Notes under the pieces: generated by a model | The model's input: only the letters and a program-made list of their open reading frames with translations | Told to the model about the DNA's origin: nothing | Database searches by the model: none | In this document: piece by piece, positions 15,719 through 24,908 of the stretch | Layout: each line of letters opens with the position of its first letter | How positions within the stretch are numbered: position 1 is the stretch's first letter | Source of the DNA: Prochlorococcaceae cyanobacterium jk18x1bzbins.87 | GTDB taxonomy: Bacteria; Cyanobacteriota; Cyanobacteriia; PCC-6307; Cyanobiaceae | Direction of reading: 5' to 3' | NCBI GenBank assembly: GCA_022826535.1 | Contig: JAJDUS010000122.1 | Span: 1 to 35,397, forward strand | DNA: 35,397 nt | Program-made: the position numbers and the translations under genes

Positions 15719-16804
15719 TTATTCCCCTTGCCCAGGCTCTCGGGTTGAGTTGGCCGCCCCAGCCTGGTCCGGGTGATTGAGATAGAGGGTACGGGTTGGG
15801 AAGGCAAACGCGATGTCCTGTTCCGCAAACATCTGCACCAGCGCCACATTCACCTGCTGCTGGGCATCAAGGGCTTTCACGTAGTCGTTGGTGGGAATGT
15901 TGTAGCAGAGTTCAAAATCCAGACTGCTGGCACCAAACTCCACGAAATGGCAACGGTCAAATTCCGCATCCTGCACCCTCTCCACAATTGTTTGCACCAT
16001 GGCGGGAATCTGCTTCAGCACGTGGGGGGGTGTGTCGTAGGTGACACCAAAGCGGTAGATGCGGCGGCGGCGCTCCATCACGGTGTAGTTGGAGAGGGAC
16101 TGGTTGGCCAAAGACGAGTTGGTCATCACCACCAGCTCCCCATCCACGCTGCGCAACCGGGTGGAGTGGATGCCCACCTGCTCCACCTTGGCCCAGGTGT
16201 TGCTGTTGCCCACATGGAGAAAATCCCCCCTCCGGAACGGCTTATCCAATAGGATGTAGATGTATTCAAAGAACTCGGCCACAGGCTTCTGAAGTGCCAG
16301 GCCGGCACCGATGCCGCCGGCGCTCAGCAGGGCCCAGAGGGCGCCGAGGGGCACACCGAGGGATTGCAGGTAGATCACCCCTCCCAACACCCAAACCAAT
16401 GCCCGCAGCATGGGTTTCAGGGCTGTGAGAATCTCCAGGCTGGTATCGTCAGTCCCCACAACGCGCTGGAACGTACTGGTCAGCAGCCGCACCAGGGTGC
16501 GGTTGGCGGCTTGTACAAGAACCACTGTGGTCACCAGGCTGGTCAGGGCTGTAACGACTGCGTCGCCAATGCCCTCATAGGGAATCCCTTCCCAAGCCCA
16601 GTTCACCACCAGCATGGAGAACACGGGCACCAGAGCCTTATGGGCTGTCTTGATGACAAAGTCATCAAGGGTGGTGGTGGTTTTCCCGGTGAGCCGTATC
16701 GCTGTGGCCAGGACAATGCGCCCCAGCAGCCAGACCACGAGCAGCCCGCCCATCAGCTTGGCCAACGCGATGGACAAGGTGGCAATCAATTCTTGGCTGA
16801 GCAT
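15719..16804 (-). CDS. MscS-family mechanosensitive ion channel
   Basis: A 361-residue membrane protein. Hydrophobic segments fill the N-terminal half. The pore-lining helix is GALWALLSAGGIGAGLALQK with the Gly/Ala pattern of MscS TM3. The beta domain follows: FRRGDFLHVGNSNTWAKVEQ and VGIHSTRLRSVDGELVVMTN, with the NSSLANQSLSNYT motif. The C-terminal alpha/beta domain includes FGASSLDFELCYNI. Such channels release solutes on hypo-osmotic shock. The ATG at 16804 is clear. The neighbouring ABC1-kinase gene runs the other way from a shared 193-base spacer. Confidence 0.93.
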   Translation of the reverse strand: MLSQELIATLSIALAKLMGGLLVVWLLGRIVLATAIRLTGKTTTTLDDFVIKTAHKALVPVFSMLVVNWAWEGIPYEGIGDAVVTALTSLVTTVVLVQAANRTLVRLLTSTFQRVVGTDDTSLEILTALKPMLRALVWVLGGVIYLQSLGVPLGALWALLSAGGIGAGLALQKPVAEFFEYIYILLDKPFRRGDFLHVGNSNTWAKVEQVGIHSTRLRSVDGELVVMTNSSLANQSLSNYTVMERRRRIYRFGVTYDTPPHVLKQIPAMVQTIVERVQDAEFDRCHFVEFGASSLDFELCYNIPTNDYVKALDAQQQVNVALVQMFAEQDIAFAFPTRTLYLNHPDQAGAANSTREPGQGE

Positions 16805-16997
16805 GGAATCGCAGAAGAGCCATTGCTCAAACTAATCGCTGCAACGCTTCCCCACCTGCATCTGCTCCGCTGTCCGCAGCCCTACCCGAGCCAGACCCAA
16901 ATTGGGGCACGGTTGTTGATCCCTTGCCCTGTTACCTGCTGCCGGGGGAAATGCCCGTCAAAATCAGAAGAATTTTTTTAAGCTCATCCCACGTGTT

Positions 16998-18701
16998 TTG
17001 GTCAACTGTCCCTTGGTGTCTTCCCTACTGCAGGCTGAGCAGCCACTGCGCTATGACCACGGCAGGGACTTGCTCTGGCTACTGCTGCGGCCATGGAAGC
17101 TGATCAGCCGTCTTGTGGTGTTGCTACTGCACTTTACAGGGCTGGCGGTGCGGCTGGTGACCCAAGGGAATACCATGGATCCCGCGGTCCAGACCCGACT
17201 GGCCCGGACGGTATTAACCACCCTCACACAACTTGGCCCCTGCTTCATCAAGGTGGGACAAGCCCTCTCCACCCGCCCCGATCTGATCCCCAGCGCCTGG
17301 CTGGACGAGCTCACCAAGCTGCAGGATCAACTGCCGGCCTTTCCCCTGGAGACGGCAAAGGAGATGGTGATGACAGACCTGGGGCACCCTGTGGACAAGC
17401 TGTTCCGCAAGTTTCCCCAGGAGCCGGTTGCCGCGGCTTCGTTGGGGCAAGTGTACAAGGCGCAACTCAGCAATGGACTCTGGGTGGCGGTGAAGGTACA
17501 GCGCCCTGGCCTGGAGGCGGTGATCCGCCGGGACCTGGTTCTGCTACGGCTTCTTGCCATGGTGTTTGGCCCGGCCCTGCCCCTCAACCTGGGGGACGGC
17601 TTGGCCGCCATTGTCGATGAGTTCGGCAGCAAGCTTTTTGAAGAGATCGACTATGACGCCGAGGCCCATCACGCCCGCCGCTTTGCCCAGCAGTTCCGCG
17701 ACAACCCAACGGTGGTGGCGCCGGCAGTGGTCAGCAGCCACAGCAGCCAGCGGGTTCTCACCACCGTCTGGCTGGAAGGTCCCAAGCTTCGGGATCCAAA
17801 TGAGTTGCGCCGCCATGGCCTGGATCCCACTGCCTTGATTCGCACGGGCGTGACCGCAGGGCTGGAGCAGTTGCTGGACTATGGCTTCTTCCATGCGGAC
17901 CCCCATCCGGGCAATCTGATCGCCTTGCCTGGGCACACAGGGGATAAGGGGCACCTGGGCTATGTGGACTTCGGCATGATGGACGAAATCAGTCAGGATG
18001 ACCGCCTGATCATCACCGACTCCATCATCCACCTGATCAATAAAGACTATGAAAGCCTGACTGACGATTTTATCCGCCTGGGCTTTCTGCGGCCCGATGT
18101 GGATCGGCAGCGCATTGTGCCCGCACTCCAGGAGGTGCTGGCCATGAAGCTGGCCAATGCGGTGAGTGACTTCAACTTCAAGCAGGTGACGGACCGCTTC
18201 TCCGAGTTGATGTACGATTATCCCTTCAGGGTTCCAGCCCGGTTTGCCTTGATCATTCGCGCCCTGGTGAGTCAGGAGGGTGTTGCCCTGCGACTGGATC
18301 CCGGCTTCCGGATTGTTGGGGTGGCTTATCCCTATGTGGCGCGGCGATTGTTAGCGGCGGATACGGCGGAGCTACGGGACAAACTACTGGATGTGCTCTT
18401 TGACCAGGAGGGGCGGCTGCAACTGGAACGGCTGGACAGCCTGCTGAGGGTGGCCCGTGGGGGCGGCGGGGATGGGCAAGACGTGCTGCCCCTGGCCAGT
18501 TCAGGACTGCGTCTCCTGTTTACGGCTGATGGCCAGACGCTGCGTCAGCGCCTATTGCAAACCCTGGTGCGGGATGATCGCTTGCAGACTGGGGATTTGG
18601 CGGGTCTGCTGAGCCTGTTGCAGCGCCACTTTGGCGCGGCTGATGTGGCCAAGGGGCTGGCCCAGTCCCTCTGGAGGCGCCTCAATCCCCTCGCCATCTG
18701 A
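16998..18701 (+). CDS. ABC1/UbiB-family atypical protein kinase
   Basis: A kinase-like protein of about 560 residues of the ABC1/AarF/UbiB family, linked to quinone metabolism in bacteria and plastids. Residues counted from TTG at 16998: FIKVGQALSTRPDLIPSAW (KxGQ, 83-101), AAASLGQVYKA with the Ala-rich loop (145-155), VAVKVQRPG (catalytic Lys 166), FFHADPHPGNLI (297-308) and VDFGMMDEI (metal-binding DFG, 323-331). A long C-terminal extension continues to the end. The start is uncertain: TTG 16998 or GTG 17016, with no strong Shine-Dalgarno site. A cyanobacterial homologue set of several paralogues is normal. Confidence 0.92.
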   Translation: MVNCPLVSSLLQAEQPLRYDHGRDLLWLLLRPWKLISRLVVLLLHFTGLAVRLVTQGNTMDPAVQTRLARTVLTTLTQLGPCFIKVGQALSTRPDLIPSAWLDELTKLQDQLPAFPLETAKEMVMTDLGHPVDKLFRKFPQEPVAAASLGQVYKAQLSNGLWVAVKVQRPGLEAVIRRDLVLLRLLAMVFGPALPLNLGDGLAAIVDEFGSKLFEEIDYDAEAHHARRFAQQFRDNPTVVAPAVVSSHSSQRVLTTVWLEGPKLRDPNELRRHGLDPTALIRTGVTAGLEQLLDYGFFHADPHPGNLIALPGHTGDKGHLGYVDFGMMDEISQDDRLIITDSIIHLINKDYESLTDDFIRLGFLRPDVDRQRIVPALQEVLAMKLANAVSDFNFKQVTDRFSELMYDYPFRVPARFALIIRALVSQEGVALRLDPGFRIVGVAYPYVARRLLAADTAELRDKLLDVLFDQEGRLQLERLDSLLRVARGGGGDGQDVLPLASSGLRLLFTADGQTLRQRLLQTLVRDDRLQTGDLAGLLSLLQRHFGAADVAKGLAQSLWRRLNPLAI

Positions 18702-18712
18702 GGCTGCCCCCC

Positions 18713-19189
18713 ATGACGCCCTACACTGCAAACCACTGGAGTGGCACTGTTGTGGGTGAAAATGTTGTGGGCCCAGCGCTCCAAGAGCAACTGGATGCGC
18801 TACTGGGGGCCCCGCCCTACTGGCAGAACCAACCCCCCTATGCCCTCAGCGGGATTGGCCTGCTGGTGGCCTTGTTGTGTGGGCTGACCTTTGCCCGCCA
18901 AATCAGACAGCGGCTGGAGGATTGGAAGCAGGATCGTCTGCCCCTCTTGCCCTTGGGGCGTTTCACAACGGTGCTTCCCTATGGGGGCATCGTGGTGGGG
19001 ACCATCCTGTTTATTGGCGCCGGCCTGCAAGTGTTCGGCTTCAGGGCCGGGGGCAGCTTTTTCCTGGCCCTTCTTCTGGCTGTGCCCACCGGCGCCGGGC
19101 TCTGGAAACAGTTGGAGGACCTCATGGGGCAAGTGGAGGACGGCACCTTTGCCACCGCGGATTTCGACTTTTTTGAAACCCGCCGCTGA
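18713..19189 (+). CDS. Conserved-looking membrane protein, function unknown
   Basis: A 158-residue protein 11 bases downstream of the ABC1-kinase gene and probably co-transcribed with it. Three hydrophobic segments are visible: SGIGLLVALLCGLTFA (about 46-62), YGGIVVGTILFIGAGLQVFG (about 89-108) and FFLALLLAVPTGAGLW (about 116-131). A basic/acidic loop (RQIRQRLEDWKQDR) lies between the first two, and the C-terminus is acidic. I do not recognise the family. The pairing with the kinase may suggest a membrane partner, but this is inference only. Confidence 0.75.
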   Translation: MTPYTANHWSGTVVGENVVGPALQEQLDALLGAPPYWQNQPPYALSGIGLLVALLCGLTFARQIRQRLEDWKQDRLPLLPLGRFTTVLPYGGIVVGTILFIGAGLQVFGFRAGGSFFLALLLAVPTGAGLWKQLEDLMGQVEDGTFATADFDFFETRR

Positions 19190-19246
19190 TCCCGCAGTCC
19201 TTGACTGACACGGCATCAGCGGTGTTGCCGTGGTGACCCGGTGGCC

Positions 19247-19878
19247 AGGGTCAGGACTCATCATATGAGGAATGACCCTCTCAGCAGAGAGGGAGCCTCA
19301 AGAGAGCACCAGGAGGAGATGGGTGATGGCCCAGTTGTTGGGGATCAGCGCGGAGCAGGTTGATGGCATCCCCCCTTTGTTTCTCAAGGAACGGGGTGTG
19401 AAGCGGGTCGATGACCGCAAGGTATTGCGATGCCCTGGAGCCAGAGGTGCTGATGATTGACGCCACTGACATCAAAGCCCATCCCACGGCTCCAGCCTTA
19501 ACAAAGGGGGGGTGCCCCCCGCCTGGTTGGTGGCACCAAGGGGGGCATGACCAGCAAGCTCCATGGAGTCTGCCACAGCAAAGGTGGTCCTCTGCGGCCA
19601 CGGTGATTGGGGATCGTTAGGGTATGACAGAGACAAAATCCGTACGATGCTGGTCCAGCAGGGCATCACGCCTTGCATCACGCCCCGTCACTGCCGCAAG
19701 AAACCAGTGCATTACAGCAAGAGGTTGTATCGAATGCGCCACAAAGTCGAGAATCCCTTTTCCCGACTGAAGGACTGGCGGCGTCTTGCAACCCGCTACG
19801 GCGGCTGCGCCCACGTCTTCTGTTCTGCCATCCTCCTGACCGCCACCGTCCTCTTCTGGTGATGAGTCCTGGACCCTA
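19247..19878 (+). pseudogene. Decayed IS5-family insertion sequence with transposase remnant
   Basis: Terminal inverted repeats AGGGTCAGGACTCATCAT (left) and ATGAGTCCTGGACCCT (right) bound the element. The transposase begins MAQLLGISAEQVDGIPPLF, has an internal deletion after DDRKVL, and continues as PEVLMIDATDIKAHPTAPAL, then in other frames as GGMTSKLHGV, YDRDKIRTMLVQQGITPCI and KDWRRLATRYGGCAHVFCSA. Stops and frameshifts prevent a full product. The right end lies only 13-25 bases before the start of the response-regulator gene. Confidence 0.88.
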
Positions 19879-19891
19879 GGCTGATCTCAGG

Positions 19892-20629
19892 TTGAAGACC
19901 ACCGTGGCCATCAAATCACCCACTCGGCTGGCCCCTTCCAGGCTTCTCCTGGTGGAAGATGACGACACCATCCGGGAAACCATTGCAGAAAGCCTGACGG
20001 CTGAGGGATTTCTTGTGGATGCTGTGGCCCACGGCAACACAGCCCTGGATCATTTTCAGGACACTCTGGAGACCAGCCCGTTTGACCTGATCCTCTTGGA
20101 TCTGATGATGCCAGGTGTCCATGGTCTGGATTTCTGCCGCTACCTGCGCCGTCGGGGCTTCACCACTCCCATCCTGATCGTGAGCGCCAAGGATTCGGAA
20201 ACCGACCGGGTGGTGGGCCTGGAGGTGGGGGCAGACGATTATCTGGTGAAACCCTTCGGGATGCGGGAACTGGTGGCCCGCTGCCGGGCCCTGTTGCGCC
20301 GCTCCAGTCCCACCACAAGTCAACCTGTCGTGGAGGTGCTCAAGCATGGGAAACTGGCCCTCTACCCTGAAGAGTACTGCGCCAGGCTGAAGGGGCTCCC
20401 CCTGAATCTTCCCCCCAAGCAATACAAGTTGCTGGAGTTCTTCATGCGCCATCCCCGCCGTGTCTGGAGCCGGGACAAGCTCCTGGAGCGGATTTGGGGG
20501 CCGGACTTTATCGGCGATATCAAAACCGTGGATGTCCATATCCGCTGGCTCCGGGAGAAACTGGAGGACAATCCCAGTCAACCCCAGTTGATCACCACGG
20601 TTCGTGGGTTTGGGTATCGCTTTGGCTGA
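19892..20629 (+). CDS. phoB: OmpR-family response regulator, PhoB/SphR-like
   Basis: A receiver domain starts LLLVEDDDTIRETIAESL (acidic residues 22-25), with phosphorylated Asp70 in LILLDLMMPG, Ser98 and Lys120 (YLVKPFG). The winged-helix DNA-binding domain (about 150-245) ends VDVHIRWLREKLE and ITTVRGFGYRFG. The downstream overlapping gene is a PhoR-like kinase, so together they probably control the phosphate-starvation regulon; the symbol is tentative since other OmpR members look alike. The start is TTG 19892 or GTG 19904; both lie within 30 bases of a decayed IS, so the ancestral promoter and leader have probably been replaced. No Shine-Dalgarno site is obvious. Confidence 0.85.
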   Translation: MKTTVAIKSPTRLAPSRLLLVEDDDTIRETIAESLTAEGFLVDAVAHGNTALDHFQDTLETSPFDLILLDLMMPGVHGLDFCRYLRRRGFTTPILIVSAKDSETDRVVGLEVGADDYLVKPFGMRELVARCRALLRRSSPTTSQPVVEVLKHGKLALYPEEYCARLKGLPLNLPPKQYKLLEFFMRHPRRVWSRDKLLERIWGPDFIGDIKTVDVHIRWLREKLEDNPSQPQLITTVRGFGYRFG

Positions 20630-21788
20630 AGGGCTGGCGCTACTGCTGGGGGTGGGTTTGGGGCTGCTGGTCCCACGGCTCTTGCCGCGACGGTGGTCAT
20701 CAAGGCGCCATTTGCCCGTGGATAACCAGATATTCCAGTGGCTGCGACAGGCCCCCGTGGGGGTGTTGCTGTTGGATCAGCGGCAAATTATCCGCCTGGT
20801 GAACAGTAAGGCCTGCGCCCTGCTCCACCTTCCAGGCGGTGGGGCCCCACGGGAACACCGTCCCCTGTTGGACGCCATCCGTTGCCATCAACTGGAAGAA
20901 GTGAGTCGTCGGGTGCGCCGCACAGGCCAGCGGCAGCGCATCAAGTGGGTCCTCACCTCCACCAGCGCCAATCCCCACCACCTGGAACCCGTCACCACGG
21001 AACAACTGGAAGCGGTGGCCCTGCCCGGCCAGCAGGGCTGGGTGGCCGTCTTTCTCCTCAACCGCCACGCCCTGCTGGCCCAGAGGGAACAGCAGGAGCG
21101 CTGGGTCAGCGATGTGGCCCATGAACTGAAAACCCCCCTCACCGCCCTGAAGCTGGTGAGTGAAAGCCTGGTGGAAACCTGTAGTCCCCGCCAAGCCAGG
21201 CTGATGGAACGGTCGCAGAAGGAAATTATTCGACTGCAGAGCCTGGTGGAGGATTTGCTGGAGCTCTCGCGGCTGGAGAGCACATTGCTACAACATCACA
21301 CCACGCCCGTAACGGTGGTGGACCATGTGAACGCCGCCTGGCAGTTCCTGGTCCCCCTGGCGGAACCACGCCATGTGGGCCTGACCATCACCAGTACCAA
21401 CCCACCAGTAACCATCCCTGCTGATGCATCCCGTTTGCAACGGGCGTTGCTGAACCTGCTGGACAATGCCCTCCGCTATAGCCCCAACCACAGCACCATC
21501 CAGGTAAAAGTCGTGGCGGACGAGAATTGGCTCAAGCTGGATGTAGAGGACCAGGGTTCCGGCTTCAGTGAAGCTGACCTTCAACATGTTTTTGAGCGCT
21601 TTTATCGGGGTGATGTCTCCCGGGCGCGGGCCAACAGTCTCAGTGGCAGTGGCTTGGGTCTGGCCATTGTGCAGCAAATTGCCACCACCCATGGGGGGCA
21701 CGTGCGGGCCCTCAATCGCCCTGAAGGGGGGGCGTCCGTGCGCCTGACCCTCCCCATGGATCCACCCGTTTCCCCAGGAGGCACTTGA
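20604..21788 (+). CDS. phoR: Sensor histidine kinase, PhoR/SphS-like
   Basis: An N-terminal hydrophobic helix (LALLLGVGLGLLVPRLL) anchors it to the membrane. A PAS-like region follows (IFQWLRQAPVGVLLLDQ, about 43-59). The dimerisation domain has the phosphorylated histidine in WVSDVAHELKTPLTALKLV (H173). The ATPase domain shows the N box LLNLLDNALRYSPN, G1 DQGSGF and G2 SGSGLGLAIVQQIA. The start overlaps the end of the response regulator: GTG 20604 and TTG 20622 are both possible, so translation is coupled. With no large periplasmic domain it fits the PhoR type, which senses through the Pst/PhoU complex. Confidence 0.88.
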   Translation: MGLGIALAEGLALLLGVGLGLLVPRLLPRRWSSRRHLPVDNQIFQWLRQAPVGVLLLDQRQIIRLVNSKACALLHLPGGGAPREHRPLLDAIRCHQLEEVSRRVRRTGQRQRIKWVLTSTSANPHHLEPVTTEQLEAVALPGQQGWVAVFLLNRHALLAQREQQERWVSDVAHELKTPLTALKLVSESLVETCSPRQARLMERSQKEIIRLQSLVEDLLELSRLESTLLQHHTTPVTVVDHVNAAWQFLVPLAEPRHVGLTITSTNPPVTIPADASRLQRALLNLLDNALRYSPNHSTIQVKVVADENWLKLDVEDQGSGFSEADLQHVFERFYRGDVSRARANSLSGSGLGLAIVQQIATTHGGHVRALNRPEGGASVRLTLPMDPPVSPGGT

Positions 21789-21850
21789 TGGGTGGCCATT
21801 GAATCTCCAGGACGGGCTTGCCGAGACGCCCCCTACTATCTTCCTGTCCC

Positions 21851-24004
21851 ATGCCCAACGGATCGACTCTCAACTGGATCACCGGCTATATCTGGAGCAT
21901 TGCTGACGATGTGCTGCGGGATGTCTACGTCCGTGGCAAGTATCGTGACGTGATCCTGCCCATGACGGTGTTGCGCCGTCTGGATGCGGTGCTGGAACCC
22001 ACCAAACAAGACGTGCTGAAGACAAAAGCATTTCTGGACAAGAACGGAATCCACAACCAGGACGTCCCCCTCCAGCAAGCGGCGGGCCAGGCCTTCTATA
22101 ACACCTCCAGGTTCACCCTCCATGCTCTGCGGGCCAGGACCAGCCGCCAGCAACTCAGGGCCGACTTCGAGAACTACCTGGACGGCTTCTCGCCCAATGT
22201 ACAGGACATCCTGGACAACTTCGAGTTCCGTAACCAGCTCACAAAACTCTCCAGAGCAGACGCCCTGGGGGGCCTGATCGAGAAGCTCACCTCCCCGGAC
22301 ATCAATCTGGGCCCGGATCCCGTGGTGGATACCGATGGCACAGTGCGACACCACGGCCTGGATCACCACGGCATGGGCACAGTCTTCGAGGAGTTGATCC
22401 GCCGCTTCAACGAGGAGAACAACGAGGAGGCGGGGGAACACTTCACCCCACGGGATGCCGTGGAGCTCATGGCAAAGCTGGTGTTCCTCCCCATCGCCCA
22501 CCAGCTTGAATCCGCCACCTACCTGCTCTACGACGGCGCCTGCGGAACCGGCGGGATGCTCACCATGGCCGAGGAGGTGTTGCAACAGATCGCCAAGGAG
22601 CAGGGCAAGACCGTATCCACCCATCTCTATGGCCAGGAGATCAACGGCGAGACCTACGCCATCTGCAAAGCCGATCTCCTCCTCAAAGGGGAGGGAAAAG
22701 CCGCCGACAACATCAAGGGCGGCCCGGAATATTCCACCCTGTCCAACGATGGCTTCCCGTCGCAGGAGTTTGATTTCATGCTCTCCAATCCCCCCTATGG
22801 CAAGAGTTGGGAAACCGACCTGCAGCGCATGGGGGGCAAGAAGGAGATGGGGGATCCCCGCTTTGTGATTGAACACGCTGGCGATCCCCAGTACTCCCTG
22901 GTGACCCGCTCCAGCGATGGCCAGATGCTGTTCCTCGCCAACAAACTCTCCAAGATGAAGCAGGGGACCAGGCTGGGAAGCCGCATCGCCCAGGTCCACA
23001 ACGGCAGTTCCCTCTTCACCGGCACGGCGGGGCAGGGGGAGAGCAATATCCGCCGCTGGATCATGGAAAACGACTGGCTGGAAGCGATCATTGCCCTGCC
23101 GCTGAATTTGTTCTACAACACCGGCATCGCCACCTACGTCTGGGTGCTCACCAACCGGAAACCCCCACATCGGTGCGGCAAGGTGCAACTGATCGACGCC
23201 ACCGGGTGGTTCCAGCCCCTGCGCAAGAACCTGGGCCAGAAGAACTGCGAGCTGGGGAAACAAGACATTGAGACAATCTGTCAGACGTTCCTGGATTTCC
23301 AGGAGACGGAGCAGAGCAGGATTTTTGACAACGCGGCCTTCGGGTATTGGAAAGTGACGGTGGAGCGCCCCCTGCGGCTGGCGGTGGTCTGGTGCGAGGC
23401 GCAGCGGGAGCCCTTCTTCAATGCCTGCATCGGGGCCGGTGAGGTCCAATGGGCAGACGCCATGCAAGACATCCTGGACCAACTGGGTGCAGGACCCCAC
23501 CGGGATTTCAATGGGTTCCTGGAGACGGTGAAAACCCGGATGCAACGCCGTGGCATCAAGATGACGGCGAAGCGGAAAACCCTCCTGCAAACCGGACTGG
23601 CCCACCGGGACGAGACGGCCGCGCCGGTGGTGAAGAAAGTGCATCGGCGAGGAGCCCCTGCCAACCCCATCAACGGCCTGTTCGAGGTGGACCATGGGGG
23701 GCACAGGCGGGTGGTGGAGTATGAGCCCGATAGCGAATTGCGGGACACGGAGCAGATCCCATTACAGGAAGAAGGCGGGATTGAAGGCTTCCTGCAACAG
23801 GAAGTGCTTCCCTACACACCGGATGCGTGGTTCCCCCGCCAGGGCGTGAAGATCGGCTATGGGATCAGCTTCAACCGGTACTTCTACAAGCCGGAGCCAA
23901 TGCGCACCCTGGAGGAAATCCGGGCGGACATTCTGACGGTAGAGCGGGAAGCGGAGGGTCTGGTGCGGGACATCGTGGGCGGACAATACACAGCCCGCCA
24001 GTAG
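21851..24004 (+). CDS. hsdM: Type I restriction-modification DNA methyltransferase subunit
   Basis: N6-adenine methyltransferase of 717 residues. An N-terminal helical HsdM domain (1-150) precedes the catalytic core. FEELIRRFNEENNEEAGEHF leads to TPRDAV (179-204), the SAM-binding motif I is DGACGTGG (228-235) and the catalytic motif IV is LSNPPYGKSW (311-320). The long C-terminal part (about 500-717; PYTPDAWFPRQGVKIGYGIS, FNRYFYKPEP) is typical of the larger HsdM subtype. All key residues are present and the frame is intact. The ATG at 21851 gives the usual MPNGSTLNWITG N-terminus; an upstream TTG frame extension is unlikely. Unusually, hsdS and hsdR are not adjacent but 6-7.5 kb downstream. 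Confidence 0.95.
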   Translation: MPNGSTLNWITGYIWSIADDVLRDVYVRGKYRDVILPMTVLRRLDAVLEPTKQDVLKTKAFLDKNGIHNQDVPLQQAAGQAFYNTSRFTLHALRARTSRQQLRADFENYLDGFSPNVQDILDNFEFRNQLTKLSRADALGGLIEKLTSPDINLGPDPVVDTDGTVRHHGLDHHGMGTVFEELIRRFNEENNEEAGEHFTPRDAVELMAKLVFLPIAHQLESATYLLYDGACGTGGMLTMAEEVLQQIAKEQGKTVSTHLYGQEINGETYAICKADLLLKGEGKAADNIKGGPEYSTLSNDGFPSQEFDFMLSNPPYGKSWETDLQRMGGKKEMGDPRFVIEHAGDPQYSLVTRSSDGQMLFLANKLSKMKQGTRLGSRIAQVHNGSSLFTGTAGQGESNIRRWIMENDWLEAIIALPLNLFYNTGIATYVWVLTNRKPPHRCGKVQLIDATGWFQPLRKNLGQKNCELGKQDIETICQTFLDFQETEQSRIFDNAAFGYWKVTVERPLRLAVVWCEAQREPFFNACIGAGEVQWADAMQDILDQLGAGPHRDFNGFLETVKTRMQRRGIKMTAKRKTLLQTGLAHRDETAAPVVKKVHRRGAPANPINGLFEVDHGGHRRVVEYEPDSELRDTEQIPLQEEGGIEGFLQQEVLPYTPDAWFPRQGVKIGYGISFNRYFYKPEPMRTLEEIRADILTVEREAEGLVRDIVGGQYTARQ

Positions 24005-24109
24005 CGCCACAGCCTTCCCTGGAGATGGGCAACCCAAGGGAGGTGGAAGCATCCGGCGTCCAATGGGCTAAACTTCAGGTTGCCACTTCAAGCAGTCACG
24101 GAGTTGCCC

Positions 24110-24382
24110 ATGAACTTGGAAGTCGTTCTCTTTGGTACCGTGACCTTTGTCTACTCGTTGATTATACTCCTGCCCAGGTTCAGGCGTGAGCTGACTGCCG
24201 CAGAGACGGGAAACTGCCTCTTCATTGTGTCGGTATCCGGCCTGGTGCTGACCATCACGTTGATCCAGGATACCCATCCCCAAATTGCCGGACTGCTTGG
24301 GCTGATTGAGGTGGGGCTGGTGGTTGTGGTCATTGGCTGGTGGATGCTGAAGCTGGCAATACGAATCCTGCGGCCCAATTGA
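24110..24382 (+). CDS. Small three-helix membrane protein, hypothetical
   Basis: A 90-residue protein starting at ATG 24110 with a CGGAG Shine-Dalgarno-like site. Hydrophobic segments lie at about residues 5-22 (VVLFGTVTFVYSLIILL), 37-52 (LFIVSVSGLVLTITLI) and 61-85 (AGLLGLIEVGLVVVVIGWWM). A basic end follows. No enzymatic motif is visible and I do not recognise the family. It sits between hsdM and the AAA-ATPase gene. Small membrane proteins often accompany defence genes as effectors, but nothing in the sequence proves that here. Confidence 0.65.
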   Translation: MNLEVVLFGTVTFVYSLIILLPRFRRELTAAETGNCLFIVSVSGLVLTITLIQDTHPQIAGLLGLIEVGLVVVVIGWWMLKLAIRILRPN

Positions 24383-24908
24383 CAAATCAGACAGGAAACC
24401 AGGACCTGTGGGGAAGTGATGTTCACGGTGATGGAAGAAGGGTTGCCGCTTCCTGAAACAAGAGGATAGAAGCCCATCTCCCCACGAATGGCAACCCCTT
24501 TTCTCCAGAGGTCCGGCCCGGACTGGAGGAAGCTCCAGCCAGATCGCCCGGCATGACCGAAGGCCCTGCCCACACTGTGGGACAAAACCGCAGAGCGCTT
24601 GCGCTTTTCCCAGGAGAAGCTGGGGCCACCTCATCTCACCCCATGGTTGCTGACGGCCCATGGCCAGATGCTTCCTTACCCTTTCACCCGGAACGCGCCG
24701 GACAGGGGCAAAATCACCCCTTCAGCCATTAGGTTGGTTTCCACTGATCCCTCCACAAGCCCGACCCCAGGCCCATGCAAACCCTGCCCGAGATGTGCGC
24801 CGCCAGTCCGGCCCTGGATCGGGGGACGGGAAGGCTGGCATGTGAAATCATGGGGAAGCCTGGCCGGTCAATGGCCCATCGTATTGACCGGGAGGAAGGG
24901 AGCTAGCC
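24383..24908. other. Intergenic stretch with no recognisable gene
   Basis: About 525 bases without a convincing reading frame on either strand. I see no insertion-sequence ends and no transposase fragments. The last ~100 bases presumably hold the promoter and leader of the AAA-ATPase gene; a GGAGGAAGGGAG tract lies just before its ATG. Confidence 0.4.

Noticed and set aside
21836-23704. A very long open frame antisense to hsdM (over 600 codons).
   Set aside because: It mirrors a GC-rich real gene with strong methyltransferase motifs. Its product is low in complexity, rich in Gly, Val and Leu, and has no recognisable domain.
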